A stretch of 64,000 nucleotides of DNA from Fibrobacter sp. UWP2 (lineage in GTDB: Bacteria; Fibrobacterota; Fibrobacteria; Fibrobacterales; Fibrobacteraceae), in NCBI RefSeq assembly GCF_900141705.1, contig NZ_FQYM01000006.1:62001-126000 (forward strand), given 5' to 3'. The position numbers and the translations under genes are program-made. The notes beneath the pieces were generated by a model, which saw only the letters and a list, made by a program, of their open reading frames with translations, searched no databases and was not told where the DNA came from. Positions 10,701 through 17,786 of this stretch are shown here, in pieces. The first letter of the stretch is position 1. Each line of letters opens with the position of its first letter.

Positions 10701-11605
10701 CAGTCGGCCTTGATGCCGAACAAGCCCTGGTGGTTTTCGGAGTAACCCGTGAGCGCCGTACCCGTCAAGGAGAGGGACGTGGTACCGGCTTCCACGCGTT
10801 GCAATATGTAGTCTTCAAATTCATCCTTGTACGATTCCTCGTACACCACGCGCACCTGGTTCTGCACACCAAGCCCGCTCTCCACGTTGTTGATCTCCAC
10901 CGTGATGTAGGGGCCGATTTTACCCTTCACCATAAAGCTCGGGTCGTACGTAAGCGTGGGCGATGGCCACAGGCTCGTCTTGGTACTGCCTTCGGCATCG
11001 TCCTTCTCGCCATAGCCCTTCAGGCGAATGTCCATGGTTCCCTGCAGCATAAGCTTCGGCTTGTCGAGGCCAAAGTCCTTCATCCAAGCGGGCATCGACA
11101 CCGGGATCGTGATGTCGAACATGGAACCGGTCTCGGGCGCCTCGTAACCTTCGTCCCTCTGCCCCACAAGGCCATTCAGCCAAAGGTTCTTACGGCCCAC
11201 GTCGTACATGTCCGAGACGTAGTCCGTAAGTTCGGGGTAGTGCGCCGTCCACAATGTAGTCGTGTCGCGGGAGACGCCATTCACGCGCTTCTCGCTCACA
11301 TCGAGTTCACGCGTCGCGATGTTGATGTCGTGACTAAAGACCTGACCCTTGGTGGTCTTCATCAACCGCGGCGAAGAACCGATGCCGCCAAATGGGAGCA
11401 TGCTGTTGAGCGGCGTCGCCGAGGGAGGCAAAGGCATGTACTGGTACGTGGGCTGCCATTCTGTTTCGGCCGGGTCGGCTGGTTCTGCGGAGGGTACCGA
11501 CGTGGTATCGGTCTGGCCAAAAGCCAAACTACTTGCGCCCAGAAGCAGCGCACAAAAAGCAAATAAACCCACATGGGTCCTATGTAAGAACCTATTCAAA
11601 TTCAA
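4769..11605 (-). CDS. sprA: SprA-like type IX secretion outer-membrane translocon
   Basis: A 2278-residue protein matching SprA, the very large outer-membrane beta-barrel of the type IX secretion system known from Bacteroidota (usually about 2,300-2,500 residues). A signal peptide ends near LLLGASSLAFG. Family features include repeated amphipathic strands rich in aromatic-acidic pairs, the RVNGVSRDTTTLW and GGSQEEYTI segments, a domain with 'WRKWRIPMNQYDT', and a C-terminus ending ALMLRFN as expected of a terminal barrel strand. The frame begins at TTG 11605, with no in-frame ATG nearby. A GTG at 11572 has a better spaced AGGA but would remove the basic N-region of the signal peptide. SprA and gliding/T9SS genes have been reported in Fibrobacterota. 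It stands alone, convergent with the bat genes. Confidence 0.85.
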   Translation of the reverse strand: MNLNRFLHRTHVGLFAFCALLLGASSLAFGQTDTTSVPSAEPADPAETEWQPTYQYMPLPPSATPLNSMLPFGGIGSSPRLMKTTKGQVFSHDINIATRELDVSEKRVNGVSRDTTTLWTAHYPELTDYVSDMYDVGRKNLWLNGLVGQRDEGYEAPETGSMFDITIPVSMPAWMKDFGLDKPKLMLQGTMDIRLKGYGEKDDAEGSTKTSLWPSPTLTYDPSFMVKGKIGPYITVEINNVESGLGVQNQVRVVYEESYKDEFEDYILQRVEAGTTSLSLTGTALTGYSENHQGLFGIKADWKLGDWRLTTIASQDGGSQEEYTINASETTTEFQILDKQFIAYRYYFLNHEARDNYINAAIAGRTTSSFPATNLKLYKRSGLNASNDVLDNITVVYKAPNGKTVEKLVERMVEIPQSDYTYDPKTGILKINGVNRNTLLAASWSNDGTGRTGTTVRDGARVVLVQWDATLSELTDIDKLMLRNVYSVGITEASSSGFILRMKNKSGMTGTYLKTLGLADTTTGSPLVNDATIFKKDASGNFTGEMWLPCKPLSEYTGSRTTERARENCLEPLRLLDSTGATAQLYTLPVYNLNRYTSRFYFESVGKRRNSTISVRDPNSSYSVSAGSCMDISPGTEKLTAGSTTLTRGVDYEVNYELGQIELLSERALDPNKEIKVTFECEPLFEIDNKLLLGARAELPLERYGFGEGSLFGVTALYKSQSTTAETPTLGNEPFNSFLWGMNLRLQDTVQALTDLVNKIPFINTSAVSSWLFEAEFAASRHNANTSDDAEALVEDFESTVNGLVFPLSRLSWYQASPPGGVKDNVSTYIPSLDFRHRGEFIWHSNSTELYKYIYPNVGNSDVDNQHLTVLKMTLRANDNLAGNSWGGVMRPNSSYYQDLSESKYIEVVARGNVGSIYLDLGLMSEDISINGEEPNGIYDGENDLGSTTALHDKGIDGLSGSDEYRVVWDCRTSDCISTTYNTLNADASTTDIARDNYDDDLEDESDPPVNINGTENNSGERAYDTEDINKNGSLDTDISFVRYRIDLSDTDPANFEELKNGWRKWRIPMNQYDTIVSPTGNDYKTILSEALFTRLWVGKLNPGVSEAKVQIVSLSVVGNAWEESTVADLYKTSTNENSQIVEVNGVETEIKESVATRDTSFIKVTTINNRENSNKYFKSPNTKTERDTDSNAPLKETALVLDYQNMSPGQEVGVTRIFETDKKDFSAYKSLKLEIHYQTDATTVPVRFAMQFGEGSLEGSSDYYEWSFRPVNYVCASSQRAQDCHEQNWIDNAFAMDIEDFSDLKLGRHPPFTEATIKDLGGDREEQLKLVGNPSITSVDWIRFVIIADSSASPDDLKGTFWIDDLRLGDMDTEWGYAARTGAQVNFADFISLSGAVRYQDGNFATLSSTGGSPKPKLSEAASQLDVAADINVSLNKFLNDSMGFHIPMNLGYNSTTDRPYMKPNDDMILKRSSFSDLTGDMFQNELSVTNPREEQRLRDEGESKGYETYVRTKTFGISYSKDYVAADTKLGEVLSQALLERPAISYSYSESEGRGATSADSTYSYHTTLEYKLGTFSMFKFKPFDALSKSENSFVKAFAKTEFEPWPQTFDLTLFDFTYVRHVDQDRDPDFVEPQVDKVVTYTADLNHKLNMRWNILSFLSTSYSLSIRRDMYGGGDREAFVKENFFSPDDGGLFASDYIFDYDHTDRKVYVSSDSLVIIPYDTIPKVNEDGAELAIDMQNPDSYTILYDSTRFYKVDSVGRREYGRSYGILRNERSRSQQFKIGFNPRLIPFLPFNTTFSSDFTQQKTIPDDFDLYDHTGIEKNFWTISQTNRFEFSPTFKILDLANSFGKENAIAKALDKIKWREIRFNWTTSTNTIGENFTLAQLYEEQNVTPLQYYLYGLGLGNGYRNRGFYNIVTGDMGLDHRDDYRDFAEYRNRHVDTLVYQGNFRHTVARQFQVGTGVTLPIWDIGVTGDLQWREEFSQAREYPLYLDTTTVWPKIGIGINVPNFSQRISFLNGFRSVSAAHHFDYTRTTTVRPFQSAEDSWSDQLNFNPLIRVTFLTQKNMRIENSVRMKIESTDRRPKEEVIGITSWPDSTGNGLDTSDYFWDTPWIHTSLYNDFAFNIGDDFSISYPLKLKKGFNFFKWYFKFENDIDLKLTAGYDYNKTIRKEYDPDPGYTMWNKESGTDGVFRDFRSTGYNYVAYNPELTLTDRTVPSRTHEWFIRPSAAYMFNRIASMSSYIEYRQIHEKLDDETPHLRQILQFEIALMLRFN

Positions 11606-11684
11606 CCATCACAAAATACAGAATGTGACATCGCCAAATTCAGTAGAAAATGAGATTTTCGGGAAAATTAGCAAAAAAAGAGTT

Positions 11685-11715
11685 AAAAAATGCCCCCGGT
11701 TCTAAACCGAGGGCA
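11685..11715 (-). terminator. Terminator of the AIPR gene
   Basis: Stem tgccccCGG/CCGagggca with a short loop. On the minus strand it is followed by a T run (AAAAAA on the plus strand at 11685-11690). It lies 28 bp past the AIPR stop and about 80 bp before the sprA start. Confidence 0.7.
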
Positions 11716-11742
11716 AATTTGTAAGCATTGACTACCGAGCGG

Positions 11743-13632
11743 TTAGATAAACGCTTCGATACCACCCTGGCACTGGCGCCAAGACGAGTTCTTCTTAATG
11801 AGAAGTTCCAGCATCTTGTCGTAGGTCGCGGTGTTCGCAAAGCCCTTCCACAGGCGGCGTTCCACCGATTCACCGCTATCCTTGTCGATAGTCGTGATGG
11901 TGTCGTAGTAAGCCGGATTGTCCTTGAACTCGCTAATGAGAATACCCTTGAGGTCTTCGGTGTAAATCTTCGATGCGTACCTGAGGATGGAGTCGTTGAA
12001 GTTGAGTTCGTTTTCGACAAGCCATTCAAAGTCCTGGATCGGATCGCCAAACACAAGCCAGTGGCGGAGTGCCAAGGCGACCACCAGGTCCTTGACTGCG
12101 CTGCGGAAGATGAACTTGTCTTCCAAACGGCCATTGAAGGTAATCTTGGTCAGCGGGTTGTCGTCGTTCGCCTCGATGGAGACGCCCTTGCCCGGAGTCA
12201 CCTTGCGGATCTTGATCGGGAGGCGGCTCAAGAGCTGCCAAGCCTTGGTGAAGGCGATGGTCTTGCGGACAAAGTCCTTTTCTTTATCGGGGGCGACACG
12301 CACAAACGCGCCAAAGCAACGCTGGTAGAGTGTTTCCTTATCAAAGATGCAATCGCTGCTGCGGCATTCGCTAAGCTTGCCGTCCATCATGAACAAGGTC
12401 TTTGCCAGTTCGGGGCGCATACGCACTTCGAGCTTACGGGTACGGGCTTTGAGGCGCACGCCGTCCTTGTAAACGTAGGTGAAGCCTTCTTCCTGGTAAC
12501 GCTGCCAAATAAAGAACTGCAGGTCGTCGGCGGCACGCAGGTGGTAGCTAAACACCGGGTTCTGGCGGTTGTTCGCCATGGTCACTTGGTTCAGGAAGTT
12601 GTCTGCTCCCGGGTAGGGAACCACCACCTTCACAAGGACCTGCGGGTTCACGGGCTTCTTGCTCTTTTTGGCGTACTGCTCGTACGTAAAGAGGGACTGA
12701 GCACCGTTAATAATCTTGGGACGTTCAATCACAAGAACCTTCTTGCCGTCACGTTCCTTGGCGCGCAGGTCATCACCCGTAAGGGTCATGCCGTTGTGCA
12801 AGAACGGGAAGTCGTCGATGTTCACGTTCTCGTCGTCATTACGTTCCATGGTCTGGAAAGCGTCGATGAGGGCGGCGTTCGTGTGAGTGAGGTTGCCGAG
12901 GTAAGTACGGATGTTGCTACTGACAATGGCCATGTTGTGCTTTGTCTTGAGGCGCTTGCCGAGTGCTACGTGGTAATCGAAAATCGTGCGGATCGGGCAG
13001 AAACCGAGGAAGAGTTCGCCGTGATCGCTGGTGAGGTGCAAAGGTTCGGACTGCATGACGATTTCGAGCTTGTCGTCGGCAGAGCGCAAGTCCTTGGTGA
13101 GGTCGTCGTGTTCGGCGATGATTTCGAGTTTCGCCTTGACGTCGTTCTTCCAAATGTTCAGCTTGCGGCGCATGTCCTTGAGGGTGCGTTCCAATTCGCT
13201 GTCGGTAACGTCGCGGCTGCTGCGGGTGCGCAAGACCGTGATCTGCAGCGTTTCCATGTATGGACGGCTGGCCGGCGCGTCTTCGTCTTCATCCTCGTCG
13301 TCGTCAATCTTGTTGACGGCCCACGGGTCGGCTTCTTCGCGAAGCGAAAGGAAGAACGGGTTCGTGGGGTCGCTCGTACGGAAAACGGCGATTTGAAGCA
13401 TTTTGAGGTCGGCATTCAGGTGGGCAACCACTTTTTCGAGCGGAGTGTCTTCATCGAGGAAGATGAAGAATTCCATAAAGCCCTGGGAGTACTGGAATCC
13501 GTGAAAACATCCGTTTTCGTCTAGGTTCAGGTGCCGGAGAGCCTTTATTCGATCGTTCGGGTCGTTAGGGTTCAAACTCAAGAGGCTAGCGACAAATGCT
13601 AAGCGGCGTTCCTGCGATTTTGTTAGTTCCAT
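11743..13632 (-). CDS. AIPR-family putative phage-resistance protein
   Basis: A 629-residue cytosolic protein that I assign to the AIPR (abortive infection phage resistance) family. The core motif is near residues 240-330: NIRTYLGN, then FPFLHNGMTLTGDDL and PKIINGAQSLFTYEQY. This corresponds to the family's N-R-x-x-L-G, N-N-G-I and G-x-Q-T signatures, with HNGM in place of the usual NNGI. An acidic insert (DDDEDEDEDAP, about residues 109-120) separates an N-terminal region from the core. AIPR proteins accompany phage defence and some restriction loci, and their mechanism is not well defined. Here the gene is single, with its own terminator and a 9-bp inverted repeat upstream. No methylase, nuclease or toxin partner is adjacent. 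Confidence 0.7.
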   Translation of the reverse strand: MELTKSQERRLAFVASLLSLNPNDPNDRIKALRHLNLDENGCFHGFQYSQGFMEFFIFLDEDTPLEKVVAHLNADLKMLQIAVFRTSDPTNPFFLSLREEADPWAVNKIDDDEDEDEDAPASRPYMETLQITVLRTRSSRDVTDSELERTLKDMRRKLNIWKNDVKAKLEIIAEHDDLTKDLRSADDKLEIVMQSEPLHLTSDHGELFLGFCPIRTIFDYHVALGKRLKTKHNMAIVSSNIRTYLGNLTHTNAALIDAFQTMERNDDENVNIDDFPFLHNGMTLTGDDLRAKERDGKKVLVIERPKIINGAQSLFTYEQYAKKSKKPVNPQVLVKVVVPYPGADNFLNQVTMANNRQNPVFSYHLRAADDLQFFIWQRYQEEGFTYVYKDGVRLKARTRKLEVRMRPELAKTLFMMDGKLSECRSSDCIFDKETLYQRCFGAFVRVAPDKEKDFVRKTIAFTKAWQLLSRLPIKIRKVTPGKGVSIEANDDNPLTKITFNGRLEDKFIFRSAVKDLVVALALRHWLVFGDPIQDFEWLVENELNFNDSILRYASKIYTEDLKGILISEFKDNPAYYDTITTIDKDSGESVERRLWKGFANTATYDKMLELLIKKNSSWRQCQGGIEAFI

Positions 13633-13655
13633 TTTTTCCTCAATTTATAGACTGA

Positions 13656-13693
13656 AGACATATCATATATTTTTGTTATATATAGATATGTCT
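13656..13693 (-). promoter_or_regulatory. Inverted-repeat operator upstream of the AIPR gene
   Basis: AGACATATC and GATATGTCT are perfect 9-bp inverted arms separated by 20 bp of pure A/T. The site spans 24-61 bp upstream of the AIPR start codon, the usual place for a promoter/operator. Two half-sites about 29 bp apart centre to centre (close to three helical turns) would suit a dimeric repressor or a looping pair. Confidence 0.45.
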
Positions 13694-13774
13694 ATGCCGT
13701 ATTTCGCTACCTAAAAATAGCTTCAAAACACCATTTTTGGAACAAAAATCACAAATCTTTTGTAAAAACTATTG

Positions 13775-13808
13775 TTTACACGGACATTTTAGTGCACATC
13801 CGTGTAAA
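13775..13808. repeat. 10-bp inverted repeat (TTTACACGGA)
   Basis: TTTACACGGA and TCCGTGTAAA are perfect 10-bp arms around a 14-nt loop. It lies between the AIPR promoter and the terminator of the next gene. The half-site ACGGA/TCCGT recurs in the palindrome at 13829-13871. Confidence 0.5.
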
Positions 13809-13813
13809 TTTTA

Positions 13814-13871
13814 TAAAAAAAGCCCTCCTGTACGGATGACGGGCTTGTTTACACAAGGGCTCATCCGTACA
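13814..13871 (-). terminator. Terminator nested in an 11-bp inverted repeat
   Basis: On the minus strand an AAGCCC...GGGCTT stem followed by seven T forms a terminator for the 13909-15873 gene (stop 37 bp away). Overlapping it is a longer palindrome, TGTACGGATGA (13829-13839) with TCATCCGTACA (13861-13871), perfect over 11 bp and containing an inner CTTGT/ACAAG stem. The two folds use the same bases and are mutually exclusive. Confidence 0.6.
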
Positions 13872-13908
13872 TTTTGGGCAATCGGCGTATGGCGCTCTTT
13901 TTGGGGCT

Positions 13909-15873
13909 TTATTCGCGAGCTTCGGCAGAATCCTTGATGCAGCGGACGGAAACTGCAATGTTGCCTATACGCGCGTATCCTGCCGCATAATCAGAGCTAA
14001 TTACATAGAATGAGCCTCCCTGAAGAGCAAAAGTCGCCCCCTTACCTAAATTACATTCTTCAAACTGACAAATGTCCTCCCCGGCATAGCCCGCCGGAAG
14101 CGCATTGAACCCAACGGCATCGGCCCCTTCCAACATAAGGCGCCCTCCTACCCATGCTTCGGGCCATGTCGTCGATTTCATGACCACGCCAAATCGGCTT
14201 TTCCCAACCCACTTTTCAAGAGCTTTGAAATCCTGATCCGTCGGGAGTCTCCAACCTTCAGGGCAAATGCCCTGGGGCTGCAGGTGGTAAACGCTATCCT
14301 CGTCGGCGGCATAAAACATGGCGTAGCCTCCTTCCTCAGCCTTAAACCATCCGAAATCTCGTAATTCGCCAAACAAAACACCGCAGTAATCCTCTGCATC
14401 CTCGGTTGAAACACTGTCTTCCATATCGGTCACGCAACGATTGAGATTTCCATAAGCGTACTCGCCCCTATTATAGGTCCCGCCAACAACCAGATACGTT
14501 CCATCGAAATATTTCTCACAATGGGCGCGCCATTCGCTGGAATCTGCACCATCCTTCATCTCATCAAGGCAGTTTTCCATAGAGCCGAACCTTATAATAC
14601 CCAACGGGAACTTCTGCGTATTGGAGATTCCCATAGCCACATTCAACGGGTAAAGAGGCCCATAGGTATCGCAATTAGCGTTCTCTCCACCGGGGCACAG
14701 CAAACTATCAACACCGGCATAATTCAGATTTTCTGCCATCCAGGTTTGTACAACTCCGTCCACATCATAGGTGACCGTCTTGTATTCGTGATTGTCTCTC
14801 GAATCCACCATGGTACCTGTAGTGTAGCTCAAACCAAAGTCATAGTTGCTGTAATTCGCCTTCACGAGCCATAGCCCCGAGTCACAGCGTGCCACGTAAT
14901 ATTCCTTCAAGGTGACTTCAGTACCTTGGTTGGATTCCTGACACCGATCCAAATCAAATCCCACCAAAACATAGTTCTGCAAGTACTTTGCCACCCATTC
15001 GTTCGGCCACCTGTACATTCGAGCCCGAATCGCCATGTCAGCCAAATCTCCCTTACCTATGGTCGACTTGTTGTAAGTACCGCCCTGCAGGTCAAATTGC
15101 AACATGCGCGAATCATCTAGCCATTCCTCCCCACTGGCAATGTTTTGGGACAAGTACACCACATTCTGCGTATAATACAAGAAGTTCCGCAGCAGGTAAC
15201 TTACGGCATACAAGGCGCCGTCCGACCTAGTATTACCCGAAATGTCCATGGAATCAAAACTCGCAAGGCCATCGTAGATTCCAAAGGTTTTGAGCACGGC
15301 CTGTTCCGCATTCTTTTTTGCGTTGGCGAAACTAGAACCCGCCTTGACATTTTTCAAAATACCCTCAACAGCAAGGCCAGTCAAAACGTTGACATTCACG
15401 TCCTTAGAAGTTTGTAAGTCCACCAAGGCCCGGAGAGAAGCCGTGCGACCATCATCGTAATAGCCTTTATTGAGTTTTCCAGAAACCTCAACCAAAACAT
15501 ACGGGCACGTAATCGTAATACTATCGACCTTGTAGGCGCCCTCGTCATCATAGACATTACCCAGATAATCTCGTCCAGTTTCGTCGAACGTTTTGCAATC
15601 CAGTTCATGGAGGGTCACCACCGAACCCTTGTCAAAATTATTGAATATCGTAATCAACGGTTCTTCCCGCTGTACAGAATCAGATTCTTGGTCATCTTCC
15701 AAGATCAAGCCAACACGGGCCACGCCTGCAATGGAAATCTTTTCCAAGGCGATGATTCCCGTTTCTTCGGAGCTGTTGCCGGCGACGGAACCGTCACCGT
15801 CCGAGGAACAGCCTGCGAAATTTGATACAAGCGCCATGAGCGCTGCCGTTGTATAAATGCTAAACTTTTTCAT
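13909..15873 (-). CDS. FISUMP-domain lipoprotein
   Basis: A 654-residue lipoprotein with a signal peptide and lipobox at VSNFAGC. The N-terminal half (about residues 30-340) is a beta-rich region of unknown function. The C-terminal half is the Fibrobacter succinogenes major paralogous domain: YKTVTYDVDGVVQTWMAENLNY, then a PEGWRLPTDQDFKALEKWVG segment and a VRCIKD end. The domain resembles the C-type-lectin-like fold of formylglycine-generating-enzyme relatives and is thought to act at the surface; no catalytic role is established. It starts 15 bp after the stop of the TIGR02147 gene, so they form one operon. Surface display or binding is inference. Confidence 0.8.
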   Translation of the reverse strand: MKKFSIYTTAALMALVSNFAGCSSDGDGSVAGNSSEETGIIALEKISIAGVARVGLILEDDQESDSVQREEPLITIFNNFDKGSVVTLHELDCKTFDETGRDYLGNVYDDEGAYKVDSITITCPYVLVEVSGKLNKGYYDDGRTASLRALVDLQTSKDVNVNVLTGLAVEGILKNVKAGSSFANAKKNAEQAVLKTFGIYDGLASFDSMDISGNTRSDGALYAVSYLLRNFLYYTQNVVYLSQNIASGEEWLDDSRMLQFDLQGGTYNKSTIGKGDLADMAIRARMYRWPNEWVAKYLQNYVLVGFDLDRCQESNQGTEVTLKEYYVARCDSGLWLVKANYSNYDFGLSYTTGTMVDSRDNHEYKTVTYDVDGVVQTWMAENLNYAGVDSLLCPGGENANCDTYGPLYPLNVAMGISNTQKFPLGIIRFGSMENCLDEMKDGADSSEWRAHCEKYFDGTYLVVGGTYNRGEYAYGNLNRCVTDMEDSVSTEDAEDYCGVLFGELRDFGWFKAEEGGYAMFYAADEDSVYHLQPQGICPEGWRLPTDQDFKALEKWVGKSRFGVVMKSTTWPEAWVGGRLMLEGADAVGFNALPAGYAGEDICQFEECNLGKGATFALQGGSFYVISSDYAAGYARIGNIAVSVRCIKDSAEARE

Positions 15874-15888
15874 GATACTGCTCCTAGC

Positions 15889-16725
15889 CTATTGTTTTGA
15901 ATTTTTCTTTGTGATTTTTGTCATGGGGAAGAACTGCAAGTTCAAGCGGTACACTTGATCCGTCTCGCTCTGGGCGGTGGCGATGGCCACCACCCTTTTG
16001 CGGAAGGCGGCAATTTCTTCTACAATCTTTTGGTAGGCCTCCTGGGTAACGCCCAGCGTAAGGCCCGAAAAATGACGTTCCGAAAGGGGGACCCCCTCGA
16101 TGGCCTCGAGCGCGAACTCGCCCATTTCGCGATGAAGGCCGCGAACCGCGACGGGCGTGACCTCCATGGGTCCCGTCGTCACGGCCTTGTCGACCACGCT
16201 GTAGTTTCCGTTTTCGTCCTTGCGCAGTAACCCCACCTGGGTAAGGAACTTCAGTGTTTCGGAAACTTCGGCTGCCGTAATCTTGGGTCGACAAGCATGG
16301 GCGAGTTCCAGGGGCTTCGCGCCTGGCATGGCGTAGGCCAGTTCCCTGATCACCTGGTTTTTCCAGCTGCTAAAGAACTTGAAGGCGTCCCCCTCCAAAA
16401 CCTTCACCTTGCCATCGCCCGCAATCGAGAGCATCTCCTCGAAATACCGCTTTTTGTTGCGGTCATCGGGCGCATGGTTGAACTTGACCATGGCGCGAAA
16501 GTAGAGCAGCTCGAGCCCCGTAAGGCCCATGGCGGCGGCCACGCGCTCAACCGCCTCCGCGCTCAAGTTGAACTGGCCGTCACTCACCTGCTTCAAGTAC
16601 ACCGGCGAAGAGAACCCCGCATTACGGGCGAACTCGCGCCACGTGAACGCACCCTTCATTTTGCGCTCGGTGTAATAGTCCAATATGTAATGACGGTAAT
16701 CTGTGTATTCTGTAACCTGTTTCAT
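15889..16725 (-). CDS. TIGR02147 family putative regulator
   Basis: A 278-residue soluble protein of the TIGR02147 (DUF4423) family. The N-terminus YTDYRHYILDYYTERK and the following FTWREFARNAGFSSPVYLKQVSDGQFNLS have the spacing of a helix-turn-helix. The C-terminus ends in the family-typical YRLNLQFFPMTK. The upstream gap to the LRR gene (247 bp) holds its promoter. The downstream neighbour is a lipoprotein 15 bp away. A second family member at 57491-58339 has the same relation to another lipoprotein, suggesting a regulator that controls the gene behind it. DNA binding is inferred from the N-terminal helical pattern and not proven. Confidence 0.8.
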   Translation of the reverse strand: MKQVTEYTDYRHYILDYYTERKMKGAFTWREFARNAGFSSPVYLKQVSDGQFNLSAEAVERVAAAMGLTGLELLYFRAMVKFNHAPDDRNKKRYFEEMLSIAGDGKVKVLEGDAFKFFSSWKNQVIRELAYAMPGAKPLELAHACRPKITAAEVSETLKFLTQVGLLRKDENGNYSVVDKAVTTGPMEVTPVAVRGLHREMGEFALEAIEGVPLSERHFSGLTLGVTQEAYQKIVEEIAAFRKRVVAIATAQSETDQVYRLNLQFFPMTKITKKNSKQ

Positions 16726-16972
16726 GCCTATAAACTACCTCTTTCCCTAGAGGGATGCAAACAATAGTGCAATACAAATATTCGGTTTTTAGCAAAATTT
16801 ACGCAGTTTATGAGCAAAATTCAAAATTTTTTAATTTTGCAATACAATGAAAAACGGGTAATACCTAAACGGGGGCGTAAAAACGCCAAAACCATGTTTT
16901 TTTAGTTCCATGCCCTACGAGCCATTCCAAAAATGCTATGATTTATTGGGTAAGAACCCGAGGAGTTGCATT
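16726..16972. promoter_or_regulatory. Divergent promoter region with direct repeats
   Basis: An AT-rich 247-bp gap between the divergent TIGR02147 and LRR genes. TGCAATACAA occurs twice in direct orientation, at 16768-16777 and 16838-16847, exactly 70 bp apart. These could be binding sites for an autoregulating TIGR02147 protein. No terminator is seen. Confidence 0.35.
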
Positions 16973-17725
16973 ATGAATTTGATGGATGTGATTGCAAAAG
17001 CCAAAGCCGAGAAGGCCACTTCACTGGACCTGTCCCAGCAGGAACTCCGTATTGTACCGCCGGAAGTGTTCGAAATTGATTCCCTTGAAGAACTCAACCT
17101 CGACCGCAACAAGCTGGTGGAACTCCCCGACGACTTGGGAAAACTCAAAAAGCTCAAGAGCCTCTCGGTCAGCGAAAACGACTTGATGGAACTCCCCGAG
17201 ACCATCGGGAACCTCACCCAGCTCGACCACCTGTACCTGGGCTACAACAGCCTCTCTGAATTGCCGGCTTCCATCGGCAACCTCAAGAACCTGCACACGG
17301 TGAACATCGCCAAGAACCAGCTGATGGACCTCCCCACCGAGATTGGCAACTGGACCAAGGTCGTGAAGCTCTCGCTGCACGACAACATGCTCACGGAAAT
17401 TCCTGCCTCCATCGGCAACATGAAGAGCCTGGTGAAGCTCTACCTCGACAACAACGAGCTGACCAGCATCCCCAGCGCGCTCGGCCAACTCGAGAACCTC
17501 GAGATTTTGATGATCTCCGGGAACCAGCTGACCACGGTCCCCTCGGAATTCAGCAAGCTCGCCAAGCTTCGCGAACTCGTGCTCGACACGAACCAGCTTT
17601 CGACCCTCCCCGAGAGTCTCGCCGAATGCGAAAGCCTCAAGACCATCTCCATTATCGAGAACCCGATGGATGCCGGCGTGCCGCGCGTCCTCCTCGACAA
17701 AAAGAACTTGAGCATCGACCAGTAG
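16973..17725 (+). CDS. Leucine-rich-repeat protein
   Basis: About 250 residues composed almost wholly of 23-residue leucine-rich repeats of the L-P-x-x-I/L-G-N-L type (for example LSELPASIGNLKNLHTVNIA, repeated about eight to nine times from residue 25). No signal peptide, membrane segment or added enzymatic domain is present, so a cytosolic protein-binding scaffold is likely. I start at ATG 16973, which has AGGAG 7 nt upstream; an ATG at 16910 lacks a ribosome site. Partner unknown. It precedes the S41 genes by 61 bp, so possible co-transcription. Confidence 0.8.
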   Translation: MNLMDVIAKAKAEKATSLDLSQQELRIVPPEVFEIDSLEELNLDRNKLVELPDDLGKLKKLKSLSVSENDLMELPETIGNLTQLDHLYLGYNSLSELPASIGNLKNLHTVNIAKNQLMDLPTEIGNWTKVVKLSLHDNMLTEIPASIGNMKSLVKLYLDNNELTSIPSALGQLENLEILMISGNQLTTVPSEFSKLAKLRELVLDTNQLSTLPESLAECESLKTISIIENPMDAGVPRVLLDKKNLSIDQ

Positions 17726-17786
17726 GCACCGCCTTCGGCGAAGTTGATAGTCACTAGTTCTGAGTTACTAGAATTGCAGGTTTAGG

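Noticed and set aside
11728-13524. 598-codon open frame on the plus strand opposite the AIPR gene
   Set aside because: Shadow of the minus-strand gene, which carries the family motifs, promoter-like repeat and terminator; the plus-strand product has no recognisable domain.
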